64,000 nt of DNA, taken from contig JAWKNO010000001.1 in the NCBI GenBank assembly GCA_041391665.1, positions 2,356,001-2,420,000 on the forward strand, read 5' to 3'. Origin of the DNA: Bacteroidia bacterium. GTDB taxonomy: Bacteria > Bacteroidota > Bacteroidia > J057. Shown in pieces: positions 52,142-60,575 of this stretch. Positions within the stretch are counted from its first letter, which is position 1. Each line of letters begins with the position of its first letter. The notes below the pieces were generated by a model that was given only the letters and a program-made list of their open reading frames with translations, searched no databases and was not told the DNA's origin. Made by a program: the position numbers and the translations under genes.

Positions 52142-53581
52142 TTATTCCTGTGCTACAATCTCCGGAGCTTTGCCGATTTTATAACCTTTTAAGCCATAAA
52201 ACAGGATATATACATAACATAAAATAGGTACAAGGAAAGAAATCTGAAGTCCCGCCGAATCTGCAACTGCTCCCTGAATCAAAGGTACAAGCCCGCCTCC
52301 CAGAATCATCATCACCAGCAGGGAAGAGCCCTGAGAAGTGTATTTTCCCAACCCATCAATCGAAAGGGTAAATATATTGGACCACATGATCGAGTTAAAC
52401 AAACCAATGCCAATCACAGTCCACATCGCGACCGCACCACCTGTACTGACGGTAATCAGCAGCAGCAAAATATTTACCCCCCCAAAAACTGCAAGCGTTT
52501 TGGCCGGGAAAGATTGCCCCAGAACAAAAGCACCAATGTTTGCAACTATGAATATCAGAAATGGAAGAACATCGACCAGGCTGAGTGTAAATCCGCTTTT
52601 GGTGAGTGCTGCGAAAAAAACAAAAGCAAATACTGCAAGGGTAATCGCCACCATTGTTACAAAAAGTTTTGTATCCAGTTTTTTGGATAGGCTTGCCGCT
52701 CCCAGAAACCGTCCGATCATGGCACCTCCCCAATAAAAGGCGAGAAAAACATCCGCCTCATTGGGCTTTAATCCGCCAAGGTTTTCAAGTCCGAGGTAAT
52801 TGATCAGCGAACTTCCGATCGTTACTTCACCTCCTACATAACAGAATATGGCAAACATACCGAAAACCAGATATGGATATTTGAGCGCTCCGAGACCGGG
52901 TTCTACACTTTCTGAGTCTATGGGGGGAAGATTCGTAAACCAGATAACCACACCCACCAGAATAAACATGGCGGCAAAAACAAGGTAAATGGTTTTGACA
53001 GACTCAGCCGTAAGTGTGCCAGAGGCATCGACAAAAAAATCAAATACAAAATATCCGCCGATGAGTGGCGCAATGGTAGTTCCAAAAGAGTTGAAGGCCT
53101 GAGCCAGGTTTAGACGGCTTGAAGCGGTACGGGATGGCCCGAGTATAGCTACATAGGGGTTGGCCGCAATTTGTAGCAAGGTCAAACCGATTCCCAACAA
53201 AAAGAGTGCAGCAAGGAAATATCCATACACCTGATTATGCGCAGCAGGATAAAAAAGCGCGCAGGCTAGTGCCGAAATTCCAAGTCCGGCCATGATGCCG
53301 TTTTTATATCCAATTTTTTGAATCGGGTCTCCCGCAGTTGCAGAAATGATAAAGTAGATCAGAGACCCAACAAAATAGGCTCCGAAGAAAAAAGACTGCA
53401 CCAAATATGCCTCGGTATAGCTCAGGTCAAATACATCTTTCAGATAAGGGATCAAAATATCATTCATACAGGTAATAAACCCCCACATAAAAAACAACAG
53501 AAACATTGTGTACAATGCGGTTGGTTTCGCCTCAACGTATTGGGAGGTAGAATTACCGGAAGGAGCAGATGTAGTAGCCAT
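52142..53581 (-). CDS. MFS sugar transporter (FucP/GluP type)
   Basis: 479 residues, 12 predicted membrane helices (for example FLLFFMWGFITCMNDILIPY and LFSNIMW near the C-terminal half). The N-terminal GFITCMNDILIPYLK signature and the later FALGIGLTLLQIAANPYV-like segment (LLGIGLTLLQIAANPYV) place it with the fucose/glucose/galactose/N-acetylglucosamine permeases of Bacteroidota. It imports a sugar by proton symport across the inner membrane. It is the first gene of a unit with the ROK kinase. A LacI-type palindrome 33 bases upstream of its start implies control by the adjacent LacI regulator. Confidence 0.92.
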   Translation of the reverse strand: MATTSAPSGNSTSQYVEAKPTALYTMFLLFFMWGFITCMNDILIPYLKDVFDLSYTEAYLVQSFFFGAYFVGSLIYFIISATAGDPIQKIGYKNGIMAGLGISALACALFYPAAHNQVYGYFLAALFLLGIGLTLLQIAANPYVAILGPSRTASSRLNLAQAFNSFGTTIAPLIGGYFVFDFFVDASGTLTAESVKTIYLVFAAMFILVGVVIWFTNLPPIDSESVEPGLGALKYPYLVFGMFAIFCYVGGEVTIGSSLINYLGLENLGGLKPNEADVFLAFYWGGAMIGRFLGAASLSKKLDTKLFVTMVAITLAVFAFVFFAALTKSGFTLSLVDVLPFLIFIVANIGAFVLGQSFPAKTLAVFGGVNILLLLITVSTGGAVAMWTVIGIGLFNSIMWSNIFTLSIDGLGKYTSQGSSLLVMMILGGGLVPLIQGAVADSAGLQISFLVPILCYVYILFYGLKGYKIGKAPEIVAQE

Positions 53582-53609
53582 GGGATTAATAATAAGTAGA
53601 TAATCAGCC

Positions 53610-53639
53610 CAAACTAAATCGATTTAGGCAAAAAAACAA
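53610..53639 (-). promoter_or_regulatory. Promoter and LacI-type operator of the MFS-ROK unit
   Basis: The palindrome CTAAATCGATTTAG (53614-53627) is identical to the one before lacI. On the minus strand TTG (53637-53639), 19 bases and TTAGTTTG (53610-53617) give a plausible promoter, so a repressor on the palindrome would cover the -7 element. Confidence 0.75.
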
Positions 53640-53641
53640 TA

Positions 53642-54907
53642 CTAGTAATTAGGGATTCGCTGAAGGGTAAGGTTTACCTCCGAAATTTTGACATTATTAT
53701 TAAATGTCTGAATCAGCCGCTTGAGCTTCTCGTCGAGTTCGTTCCGCTTTACATCTACTTTTGCCGTATCTTTGGAAAGCGTTTTGCTTTTATCCAGAAT
53801 TTCCATCAGCCGGGTATGATAGAGCTTATAGGTAGAAATATATTCATTGCTGATGGACTCTAGTTCCTGCTGAATAAACTGCGCCTGGTTGGCGGCATAC
53901 AGCGGGTAGTTAAACTTGGGTTCGTTTAACGCTTTCTGGTAATCGATATTTCCTCTCCGATCCTTATATTCATTGACAATTCCATCTAAATGGTAACCAA
54001 GTTCTTCCGGGCGATAATATTTTCCCAGAATTTCATGCACTGGAACATTTTCAAGGCTTCCATTGGTCAGGTTGGGATGGAGTGTTGTGACCCTGTCGCT
54101 GACAAACGCATCCATGACAGTACGGAGTGCTTCTGTTTTGACCTTTAATTTGTCGAGGTTGGAGTTGAAATCATAACTTGCGCGGGCCAGCGCTTCATAG
54201 TGAGAGATATATTTCCCAAGTGCTGCTTTAAACTGTTTCAGGTCATCAACAGAAACTTCCTTTTCTTTCACAACGGTACTTGAGACCAGATCTACAACAG
54301 CACTAATAGAGCTCAATGCCGGTACAGAGCTGGTAAGTGCGGTTGTGATCGGGCTTTCAACAATCATCTTTACGATTTCAAGAAATTTACCAGGGTTGCG
54401 ATCGTTAAATTTGGGATTAGATTTAATGATCTGCTGGTCTATTAAGTCAATGATTTCGGTATTGAGCGAAAAACCGAGATCCTCATTCGTCGGACTGTTG
54501 AGCAGGCCAACATCATTGAGATATTCAGATTGGGCCAAAGCAGCGTCAATGGCATCAAAACTATTGATGGAAGCCCTGATAAAACGGGCAGTAGTTACAA
54601 TTTTTTCCTTCTTTGTCCGGAGACGGGACTCTTTAGACAAAAGATCACTTTCTGTAAGTTTGTTGACCTGCTGGAGACTATTGCTCAGGTCCGTATTTAA
54701 TCCCGAAATCTGGTTCTGAACATTTTTGTAGTTGGTCTTCACTTTATTGAGCGAATCTTCCAATGCTGCCTTTTCGACCTGAAGCATAAAATATTGCTTA
54801 TAAATCACGGCGACAGAATCAGAGAGTGACTGCCCCAGGAGCATTTTCCCTGGCAGGAGAATGATAATCAAACTGGCAAAAAATGTAGTTAATCCTTTGA
54901 TACGCAT
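53642..54907 (-). CDS. Exported coiled-coil protein of unknown function
   Basis: 421 residues from MRIKGLTTFF at 54907; a longer frame reaches 54949 with a poor signal. Signal peptide ends near LLGQSLSD. Residues ~30-110 form a heptad-rich coiled coil (LQVEKAALEDSLNKVKTNYK ... LSNSLQQVNKLTES), and a second helical stretch runs near the C-terminus (DVKRNELDEKLKRLIQTFNN). I do not recognise a family and see no enzyme motif. It lies between the MFS-ROK unit and lacI; its start is 116 bases from the operator in front of lacI. It could therefore belong to the LacI regulon, but this is only positional. Confidence 0.7.
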   Translation of the reverse strand: MRIKGLTTFFASLIIILLPGKMLLGQSLSDSVAVIYKQYFMLQVEKAALEDSLNKVKTNYKNVQNQISGLNTDLSNSLQQVNKLTESDLLSKESRLRTKKEKIVTTARFIRASINSFDAIDAALAQSEYLNDVGLLNSPTNEDLGFSLNTEIIDLIDQQIIKSNPKFNDRNPGKFLEIVKMIVESPITTALTSSVPALSSISAVVDLVSSTVVKEKEVSVDDLKQFKAALGKYISHYEALARASYDFNSNLDKLKVKTEALRTVMDAFVSDRVTTLHPNLTNGSLENVPVHEILGKYYRPEELGYHLDGIVNEYKDRRGNIDYQKALNEPKFNYPLYAANQAQFIQQELESISNEYISTYKLYHTRLMEILDKSKTLSKDTAKVDVKRNELDEKLKRLIQTFNNNVKISEVNLTLQRIPNY

Positions 54908-55022
54908 GAGCAATGGTTTTTGACTGGAAACATTCACTTGGCAAAGCAAATATAAAATTTTTCAGTGCTTCTCATTCTGATCTGAAAAATAAATCCTTTG
55001 CCCTTGAGGATATATCATTTAA

Positions 55023-55036
55023 CTAAATCGATTTAG
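55023..55036. promoter_or_regulatory. LacI-type operator between lacI and the divergent coiled-coil gene
   Basis: CTAAATCGATTTAG is a perfect 14-bp palindrome, identical to that before the MFS gene, within the common 16 bases AACTAAATCGATTTAG. It lies 53 bases before the lacI start and overlaps the -33-like region of a possible promoter (TATATTTA, 55055-55062), suggesting autoregulation. Confidence 0.8.
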
Positions 55037-55088
55037 ATATATAGTATAAATTTTTATATTTATCCCTAAATCATCGCCCCTGCTTTTT

Positions 55089-56111
55089 ATGAAAAGAACG
55101 TCTCTGGCTGATATTGCAGATGCCCTTGGTGTATCCCGGACCCTCGTTTCAATGGTTTTAAACCACCGTGGAGACAAAAATGGTATTAGCAGTGAAACGC
55201 AGAAAAAAGTCTGGGAAAAAGCCCGCGAACTCAACTACCAGCCCAATCGTATTGCCAGAGGGCTTCGACTGGGGAAATCCAATACCCTGGGCTTGATTGT
55301 CGCCGATATTTCCAACTCGTTTTACGCCCGTATTGCCAGAAGTATTGAAGATGAAGCGGTCAAACATGGATACCAACTGCTGGTTTCCAGTTCCGATGAA
55401 AAAGAAAGCCGTGAAAAGGATCTTATTGAGCGTTTCCTTGAGCGCCAGGTCGATGGCTTGATCATTGCCAGCACATTGTCAGATACAGACACCCTGACCG
55501 GCCTTTGTCAGCAACAGGTCCCTTTTGTCCTCATTGATCGCTATTTCCCTGATATTCAGACAAACTATGTGATTGTTGACAATGCCTTAGCGGCAGAAAA
55601 AATGGTCAGTTACCTGATTGAAAATGGATTTTCGCGCATCGGGCTGCTCACGATTGCACCCGGACATATAAGCTCAATCAATGACAGAGTTAGCGGTTAC
55701 AAACAGGCGCTGACTAAACATGGAATTGTGTTTGATCCTGATCTGGTAAGGGAAATCTCCTTTGACCGTCTGAATCAAGAAGTGGCCGGCGCCATTCATT
55801 CACTGCTTAGTCTTACCAAAAAAGCTGATGCAATTTTTGCGCTCAATAACCATATCGCTGTAGCCTGTCTGGAAAGTCTGTCAGAACTTGGGATTTCGAT
55901 TCCTGAAGAAGTAGCGCTGGTGAGTTTTGACGATGAAAACCTCTTCCGTTTTTGCCAGCCGCCGATTACGGCTATTTCACAACCGGTAAAAGAGATGGGT
56001 AAAAAAGCATTTGAAATTCTGAATCAGGAGATAAACCAAAAAGAATCTACGGAAAACAACCACCAGATTGTTCTTCCCACCAGATTGGAAGTTCGTAACA
56101 GCATTAAATAA
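55089..56111 (+). CDS. LacI-family transcriptional regulator
   Basis: 340 residues. N-terminal helix-turn-helix with MKRTSLADIADALGVSRTLVSMVLN and hinge helix (IARGLRLGKSNTLGLIV), followed by a periplasmic-binding-protein-like ligand domain (VDGLIIASTLSD ... YFPDIQTNYVIVDN ... SFDDENLFRFCQPPITAISQP). It should bind a sugar and release the palindromic operators seen before itself and before the MFS-ROK unit. The operator has the CG-centred even-spaced symmetry usual for LacI proteins, and the gene lies beside it. Confidence 0.95.
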   Translation: MKRTSLADIADALGVSRTLVSMVLNHRGDKNGISSETQKKVWEKARELNYQPNRIARGLRLGKSNTLGLIVADISNSFYARIARSIEDEAVKHGYQLLVSSSDEKESREKDLIERFLERQVDGLIIASTLSDTDTLTGLCQQQVPFVLIDRYFPDIQTNYVIVDNALAAEKMVSYLIENGFSRIGLLTIAPGHISSINDRVSGYKQALTKHGIVFDPDLVREISFDRLNQEVAGAIHSLLSLTKKADAIFALNNHIAVACLESLSELGISIPEEVALVSFDDENLFRFCQPPITAISQPVKEMGKKAFEILNQEINQKESTENNHQIVLPTRLEVRNSIK

Positions 56112-56166
56112 CCCGCGCATCTGGTTTGCAGAGACTGGTTGCCACAATTGTTAAAGTGAAAAACCT

Positions 56167-57147
56167 ATGCCCAACAGAAGATCATTTATCAAACTATCAG
56201 CCCTTGGGGCAGCTTTTTCGGGGAGTATTTTGCAGGCATGTGCTGAGTCTCCGACTGCGAAAACGGTTACCAAGCCGATCGTTATCTCTACATGGAGGCA
56301 TGGATTGGGAGCCAATGAGGCTGCCTGGCAGATACTCTCGAAAGGAGGCAGAGCCCTCGACGCCGTCGAGGCCGGAGTCAGAATTCCTGAATCTGATCCC
56401 AACGAACGCTCCGTCGGATTTGGCGGCAGGCCTGACCGCGACGGGATCGTTTCGCTTGATGCCTGCATCATGGACGAAAAAGGGGACTGCGGCTCTGTCG
56501 CTTTCCTCCAGAATATCAAAAACCCGATCTCCGTAGCCCGGCTTGTCATGGAAAAAACGCCTCATGTGATGATCGTCGGCGAAGGTGCACTTCAATTTGC
56601 CCTCGCAAATGGTTTTCAGGAGGAAAACCTTCTCACGCCTGAATCTGAGGCAGAATGGAAAGAATGGAAAGCCAAACAAGAAGAAACCCGCCCGCCAGAG
56701 ATTAATGTAGAAAATCATGATACCATTGGCATGGTTGCACTTGATGAGCATGGCAATCTTTCGGGTGCTTGCACCACCAGCGGTGCAGCGTTTAAATACC
56801 ACGGAAGAGTAGGTGATTCGCCCATTATTGGGGCTGGTCTGTATGTCGATAATGAGGTCGGGGCAGCGACAGCAACAGGTTGGGGCGAGGCGGTAATCCG
56901 GGCGGTAGGGTGTTTTCTGGTGGTAGAACTTATGCGCCAGGGAAACAGCCCGGAAGAAGCCTGCCGACTGGCTGTCGAACGTGTGATTAGCAAAAATCCA
57001 GACTGGAAGGATATCCAGGTTGGCTTTCTCGCGCTCAACAAAAACGGCGAACATGGCAGCTACTGCATTGCCCCGGGGTTTGACTATGCCGTCTATTCTC
57101 CCGAAATCCCCAACGAAATGATCAAAGCAAAAAGTAAATTGTCTTAA
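56167..57147 (+). CDS. Glycosylasparaginase-type Ntn hydrolase, Tat-like lipoprotein signal
   Basis: 326 residues. N-terminus MPNRRSFIKLSALGAAFSGS carries a twin-arginine motif, followed by ILQAC, a possible lipobox. The Ntn-hydrolase (asparaginase 2) fold is clear: the autocleavage site with the new N-terminal Thr in ENHDTIGMVALDEHGNLSGA (about residue 180), then TTSGAAFKYHGRVGDSPIIGAG and YVDNEVGAATATGWGEAVIR. The first form, with ISTWRHGLGANEAAWQIL, is typical of N4-(beta-GlcNAc)-L-asparaginase. It releases N-glycan GlcNAc from Asn in the periplasm. It lies downstream of lacI and just before cutC, supporting an N-glycan role. Confidence 0.9.
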   Translation: MPNRRSFIKLSALGAAFSGSILQACAESPTAKTVTKPIVISTWRHGLGANEAAWQILSKGGRALDAVEAGVRIPESDPNERSVGFGGRPDRDGIVSLDACIMDEKGDCGSVAFLQNIKNPISVARLVMEKTPHVMIVGEGALQFALANGFQEENLLTPESEAEWKEWKAKQEETRPPEINVENHDTIGMVALDEHGNLSGACTTSGAAFKYHGRVGDSPIIGAGLYVDNEVGAATATGWGEAVIRAVGCFLVVELMRQGNSPEEACRLAVERVISKNPDWKDIQVGFLALNKNGEHGSYCIAPGFDYAVYSPEIPNEMIKAKSKLS

Positions 57148-57158
57148 TCTATTTTACC

Positions 57159-57902
57159 ATGCCTCTTCATACCCTGGAAATATGTATCGACTCCATCGCC
57201 TCTGCGATTGCTGCTCAAAAAGGTGGTGCTCACCGTGTAGAATTGTGCGACAATCTCGTAGAAGGCGGAACTACGCCCAGTATGGGGATGATTGATTTGT
57301 GCAAACAAAAAGTTTCCCTCGGTATTATGGTGATGATAAGGCCCCGGGGGGGCGACTTTCTGTATGATGATGAAGAATTTGAGGTAATGGCAAATGATAT
57401 TCTGTATGCCAAAAATGCTGGTGTTCAGGGAGTAGTACTGGGGATGCTTTTGCCTGATGGCCGTGTCGATAAACCCCGGTTGGAGCAGCTGATCCGTATC
57501 GCCAGACCCATGGAAGTAACTTTCCACCGGGCGTTTGATATGACCCCTGACCCATTCCGTGCACTCGATGACCTTATCGACCTGGGGATTGACAGGCTGC
57601 TTACTTCCGGGCAGGAAGCTGAAGCGGTCGCCGGGATTGAGCTGATTGCCCGTCTGGTTGAACGAGCCGGTAATAAAATAAGCATTATGCCAGGTGGCGG
57701 GATCAATGAGTCAAATATCCACCGCATTATCTCCGCAACCGGCGTAACGGAATGTCATTCGACCGCTAAAGATCGGGTCGCCAGCCAGATGAATTATCAA
57801 AACCCTAAAGTATATATGGGTAGCCCTGGTTCTGCAGAATATGAGCGGTGGATCGTCAGTGAGTCCAGAGTGAAATCGTTGCTTTCCAACGCAAAAGAAT
57901 AG
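57159..57902 (+). CDS. cutC: CutC-family TIM-barrel protein
   Basis: 247 residues. Characteristic segments are EICIDSIASAIAAQKGGAHR at the N-terminus, MIRPRGGDFLYDDEEFEVM, VEVTFHRAFDM-like EVTFHRAFDMTPDP, RLLTSGQEAEAVAG and IMPGGGINESNI. CutC was named for copper handling, but many bacterial members sit with glycan genes. It begins 11 bases after the glycosylasparaginase gene, so a role in handling a glycan breakdown product is at least as likely as copper. No metal-binding Cys/His cluster is evident beyond family residues. Confidence 0.93.
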   Translation: MPLHTLEICIDSIASAIAAQKGGAHRVELCDNLVEGGTTPSMGMIDLCKQKVSLGIMVMIRPRGGDFLYDDEEFEVMANDILYAKNAGVQGVVLGMLLPDGRVDKPRLEQLIRIARPMEVTFHRAFDMTPDPFRALDDLIDLGIDRLLTSGQEAEAVAGIELIARLVERAGNKISIMPGGGINESNIHRIISATGVTECHSTAKDRVASQMNYQNPKVYMGSPGSAEYERWIVSESRVKSLLSNAKE

Positions 57903-57987
57903 TTTTTGGGTAAAAGACAATTGAAAACCCTCGCAGGTATTTTTATTTCTGAATGATTTAACCCATTTTCAGGGCAAAATATATTAC

Positions 57988-58446
57988 ATGGTAGGAAAAC
58001 TCTCATCAACAGAAATCGAATCTATCCTTTCACGGAATTATATCGGCCACCTTGCCTGTACTGATGGCCTGACGCCTTACATTGTTCCCATCACCTATTA
58101 TTACGATGCACCGCGTAATTCCATTATTGGTTATACGACCGTCGGGCGGAAAATTGAAACCATTCGGAAAAACCCCAAAGTATGTGTGGAGGTCTCCGAA
58201 ATTACCAATTTGACCAACTGGACAAGCATCATTGCCGAAGGAACATACCAAGAACTGACCGGTAAAGACGCGTTTGAGGCTGTAAAGCTGCTCATGCATG
58301 ACCTGGCAGAGATTATCAATGCAGAAGGACAGCAAAAGGTCGATTTTATCAGCGATATGGCCCGATTGGCAGAAGATAAAGAAAAGGTGATTTACCGGGT
58401 ACATCTGGAAGAAAAAAATGGCCGGTTCGAAAAAAGCGAAGGCTGA
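57988..58446 (+). CDS. Pyridoxamine 5'-phosphate oxidase-family flavin-binding protein
   Basis: 152 residues, split-barrel fold: HLACTDGLTPYIVPITYYYD, IIGYTTVGRKIETIRKNPKV, VCVEVSEITNLTNWTSIIAEGT. It resembles small FMN/F420/haem-binding split-barrel proteins related to NimA. It has no membrane or export signal. Likely a cytoplasmic flavin-dependent reductase or stress protein; the substrate is unknown. It is separately spaced from its neighbours. Confidence 0.85.
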   Translation: MVGKLSSTEIESILSRNYIGHLACTDGLTPYIVPITYYYDAPRNSIIGYTTVGRKIETIRKNPKVCVEVSEITNLTNWTSIIAEGTYQELTGKDAFEAVKLLMHDLAEIINAEGQQKVDFISDMARLAEDKEKVIYRVHLEEKNGRFEKSEG

Positions 58447-58496
58447 TTCCTTTCACACACACTCCTGCGATATTTATACTAACTAATAGCAATGTT

Positions 58497-58751
58497 ATGC
58501 AGAAAGATTTAAAAAAATACTGGCGAACCAATCTCCTGTATATGGCTATCTTACTGGGTATATGGTTTCTTGTATCTTTTGGCTTTGGCATTTTTTTCGT
58601 TGATGCCCTGGATACGATACAAATCGGCGGATTTAAGCTGGGGTTTTGGTTTGCTCAGCAAGGGTCCATTTATGTCTTTACCATTTTGGTATTTGTGTAT
58701 GCCTGGTTGATGAATCGGCTGGATGAGGAGTATGATGTGGACGAGAAATAA
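58497..58751 (+). CDS. DUF4212 small subunit of sodium/solute symporter
   Basis: 84 residues with two membrane helices (YMAILLGIWFLVSFGFGIFF and YVFTILVFVYAWLMNRLD). The signature YWRTNL and C-terminal WLMNRLDEEYDVDE are typical of DUF4212. These small proteins are encoded just before an SSS-family symporter and form a pair with it. The gap to the symporter is 36 bases. Confidence 0.93.
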   Translation: MQKDLKKYWRTNLLYMAILLGIWFLVSFGFGIFFVDALDTIQIGGFKLGFWFAQQGSIYVFTILVFVYAWLMNRLDEEYDVDEK

Positions 58752-58787
58752 AATATTGATTTACCCTGGTAATTAATCTGCAAAGTC

Positions 58788-60488
58788 ATGGGCGTACAAG
58801 CGTGGACATTTTTAATCGTAGGACTTTCTTTTGCCCTCTATATAGGGATAGCGATATGGTCAAGAGCGACCACAACGAAAGAATTTTATGTAGCAGGGGG
58901 AGGGGTCTCTCCATTAGCAAATGGTATGGCTACGGCTGCTGACTGGATGTCTGCTGCTTCTTTTATTTCGATGGCAGGGCTTATTTCCTTTATGGGCAGA
59001 GATGGCTCTATGTATTTGATGGGTTGGACAGGTGGTTACGTCATGTTGGCGCTGTTGCTGGCTCCTTATCTGCGAAAATTTGGCAAGTTTACGGTACCTG
59101 ATTTTATCGGTGACAGGTATTACTCCAATACAGCCAGAGTCGTTGCAGTCTTTTGTGCAATATTTGTCTCTTTTACCTATGTCGTAGGGCAAATGAAGGG
59201 GGTGGGAATTGCCTTCTCCCGGTTTCTGGAAGTCGATTTCACTACTGGGGTAATTATCGGAATGGCCATTGTCTTTTTCTATGCAGTGCTGGGAGGAATG
59301 AAAGGAATTACCTATACACAGGTTGCTCAATATTGTGTTTTGATCTTTGCATACCTCGTCCCTGCGATTTTTATCTCTATTCTGGTAACCGGAAACCCGA
59401 TTCCTCAATTTGGTTTCGGTGGTACAACAACAGCAGCGTATGGCGGTGAGTATCTGTTGGAAAAATTGAATATGCTTCATACTGACCTGGGGTTTAAAGA
59501 ATATACCTCCGGCGTGAAAAGTACTTTTGACCTGTTCTGCATTACCCTGGCACTCATGGCCGGAACCGCAGGGTTGCCACACGTAATCATTCGGTTTTTT
59601 ACCGTGCCCAATGTAAAGGGGGCTCGTAAATCAGTCGGATACGCCTTGATTTTTATCGCAATCCTGTACACAACGGCCCCGGCTGTAGCCGCATTTGCCC
59701 GCCTGAATATGATCCAGACAATTTCTGGCAAAGCTTATGCATCTGCTCCGGCATGGGTAAAAAACTGGGAAAAGACACACCTGATTACTTTCGAAGACAA
59801 AAATGGAGATGGTAACATGCAGTACCTTGCTGACAAAGAAGCAAATGAAGTTACCATAGACCCGGATATCATGGTGTTGGCCAATCCTGAAATTGCCAAG
59901 CTGCCCGCATGGGTAGTGGCACTGGTGGCCGCAGGTGGGCTGGCAGCGGCCCTTTCTACTGCCGCCGGGCTGTTGTTGGTTATTTCTACGGCAGTTTCTC
60001 ATGACCTTTTGAAAAAAACATTTAAGCCTGATATCACCGATAAGGAGGAGTTGTTATATGCGCGTATAGCTGCCGGGGTGGCAATCTTGATTTCCGGCTA
60101 CTTTGGCATTCATCCGCCTGATTACGTAGCCGCAGTTGTCGCCTTTGCTTTTGGATTAGCCTGTTCTTCATTCTTTCCCGCAATCTTTCTGGGTATCTTT
60201 GACAAACGAACCAATACTCAGGGGGCAGTAACCGGGATGCTGGTCGGAATTCTTTTTACCGCAGGGTATATTATCTATTTTAAATTTATTAACGTAACCG
60301 CAAATACCCCGGAAAACTGGTGGTTTGGGGTGTCTCCTGAAGGTATAGGCACAATCGGCATGGTCATCAACCTGGTGATTACGCTGGTTGTCTCCCGCCT
60401 GACGCCGGCACCCCCGGCAGAAGTTCAACAAATGGTGGAGGATATACGTATTCCCCGTGGATCTTCTGCTCCCATACAGGGACACTAG
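58788..60488 (+). CDS. Sodium:solute symporter (SSS family, acetate/carboxylate type)
   Basis: 566 residues with about 13 membrane helices. Segments GGGVSPLANGMATAADWMSA, VTYVVGQMKGVGIAFSRFLE-like FTYVVGQMKGVGIAF, and GTAGLPHVIIRFFTVPNVKG match the ActP/VC_2705-type symporters. A hydrophilic insertion (about 310-360, KNWEKTHLITFEDKNGDGNM) contains a DKNGDG calcium-loop-like motif. It imports acetate or another short carboxylate with sodium across the inner membrane, with the DUF4212 partner. Confidence 0.92.
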   Translation: MGVQAWTFLIVGLSFALYIGIAIWSRATTTKEFYVAGGGVSPLANGMATAADWMSAASFISMAGLISFMGRDGSMYLMGWTGGYVMLALLLAPYLRKFGKFTVPDFIGDRYYSNTARVVAVFCAIFVSFTYVVGQMKGVGIAFSRFLEVDFTTGVIIGMAIVFFYAVLGGMKGITYTQVAQYCVLIFAYLVPAIFISILVTGNPIPQFGFGGTTTAAYGGEYLLEKLNMLHTDLGFKEYTSGVKSTFDLFCITLALMAGTAGLPHVIIRFFTVPNVKGARKSVGYALIFIAILYTTAPAVAAFARLNMIQTISGKAYASAPAWVKNWEKTHLITFEDKNGDGNMQYLADKEANEVTIDPDIMVLANPEIAKLPAWVVALVAAGGLAAALSTAAGLLLVISTAVSHDLLKKTFKPDITDKEELLYARIAAGVAILISGYFGIHPPDYVAAVVAFAFGLACSSFFPAIFLGIFDKRTNTQGAVTGMLVGILFTAGYIIYFKFINVTANTPENWWFGVSPEGIGTIGMVINLVITLVVSRLTPAPPAEVQQMVEDIRIPRGSSAPIQGH

Positions 60489-60540
60489 ACATTGAAAGGA
60501 ATTCCCTAAAGGGTTTACAGATTAAAATGAACAAATTTTA

Positions 60541-60548
60541 TACCTTTG
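60541..60548 (+). promoter_or_regulatory. -7 element of glnS
   Basis: TACCTTTG matches TAnnTTTG and ends 27 bases before the glnS ATG; no clear -33 element at the usual spacing. The 5' leader also has AAGGAAG 4 bases before the ATG, a partial Shine-Dalgarno. Confidence 0.5.
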
Positions 60549-60575
60549 CGAAGGCATAAAAATTAAGGAAGTAGT

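Noticed and set aside
56197..57054. 285-codon minus-strand frame opposite the glycosylasparaginase gene
   Set aside because: Antisense to a clear Ntn-hydrolase; rich in Cys, Phe and Arg and without recognisable motifs.
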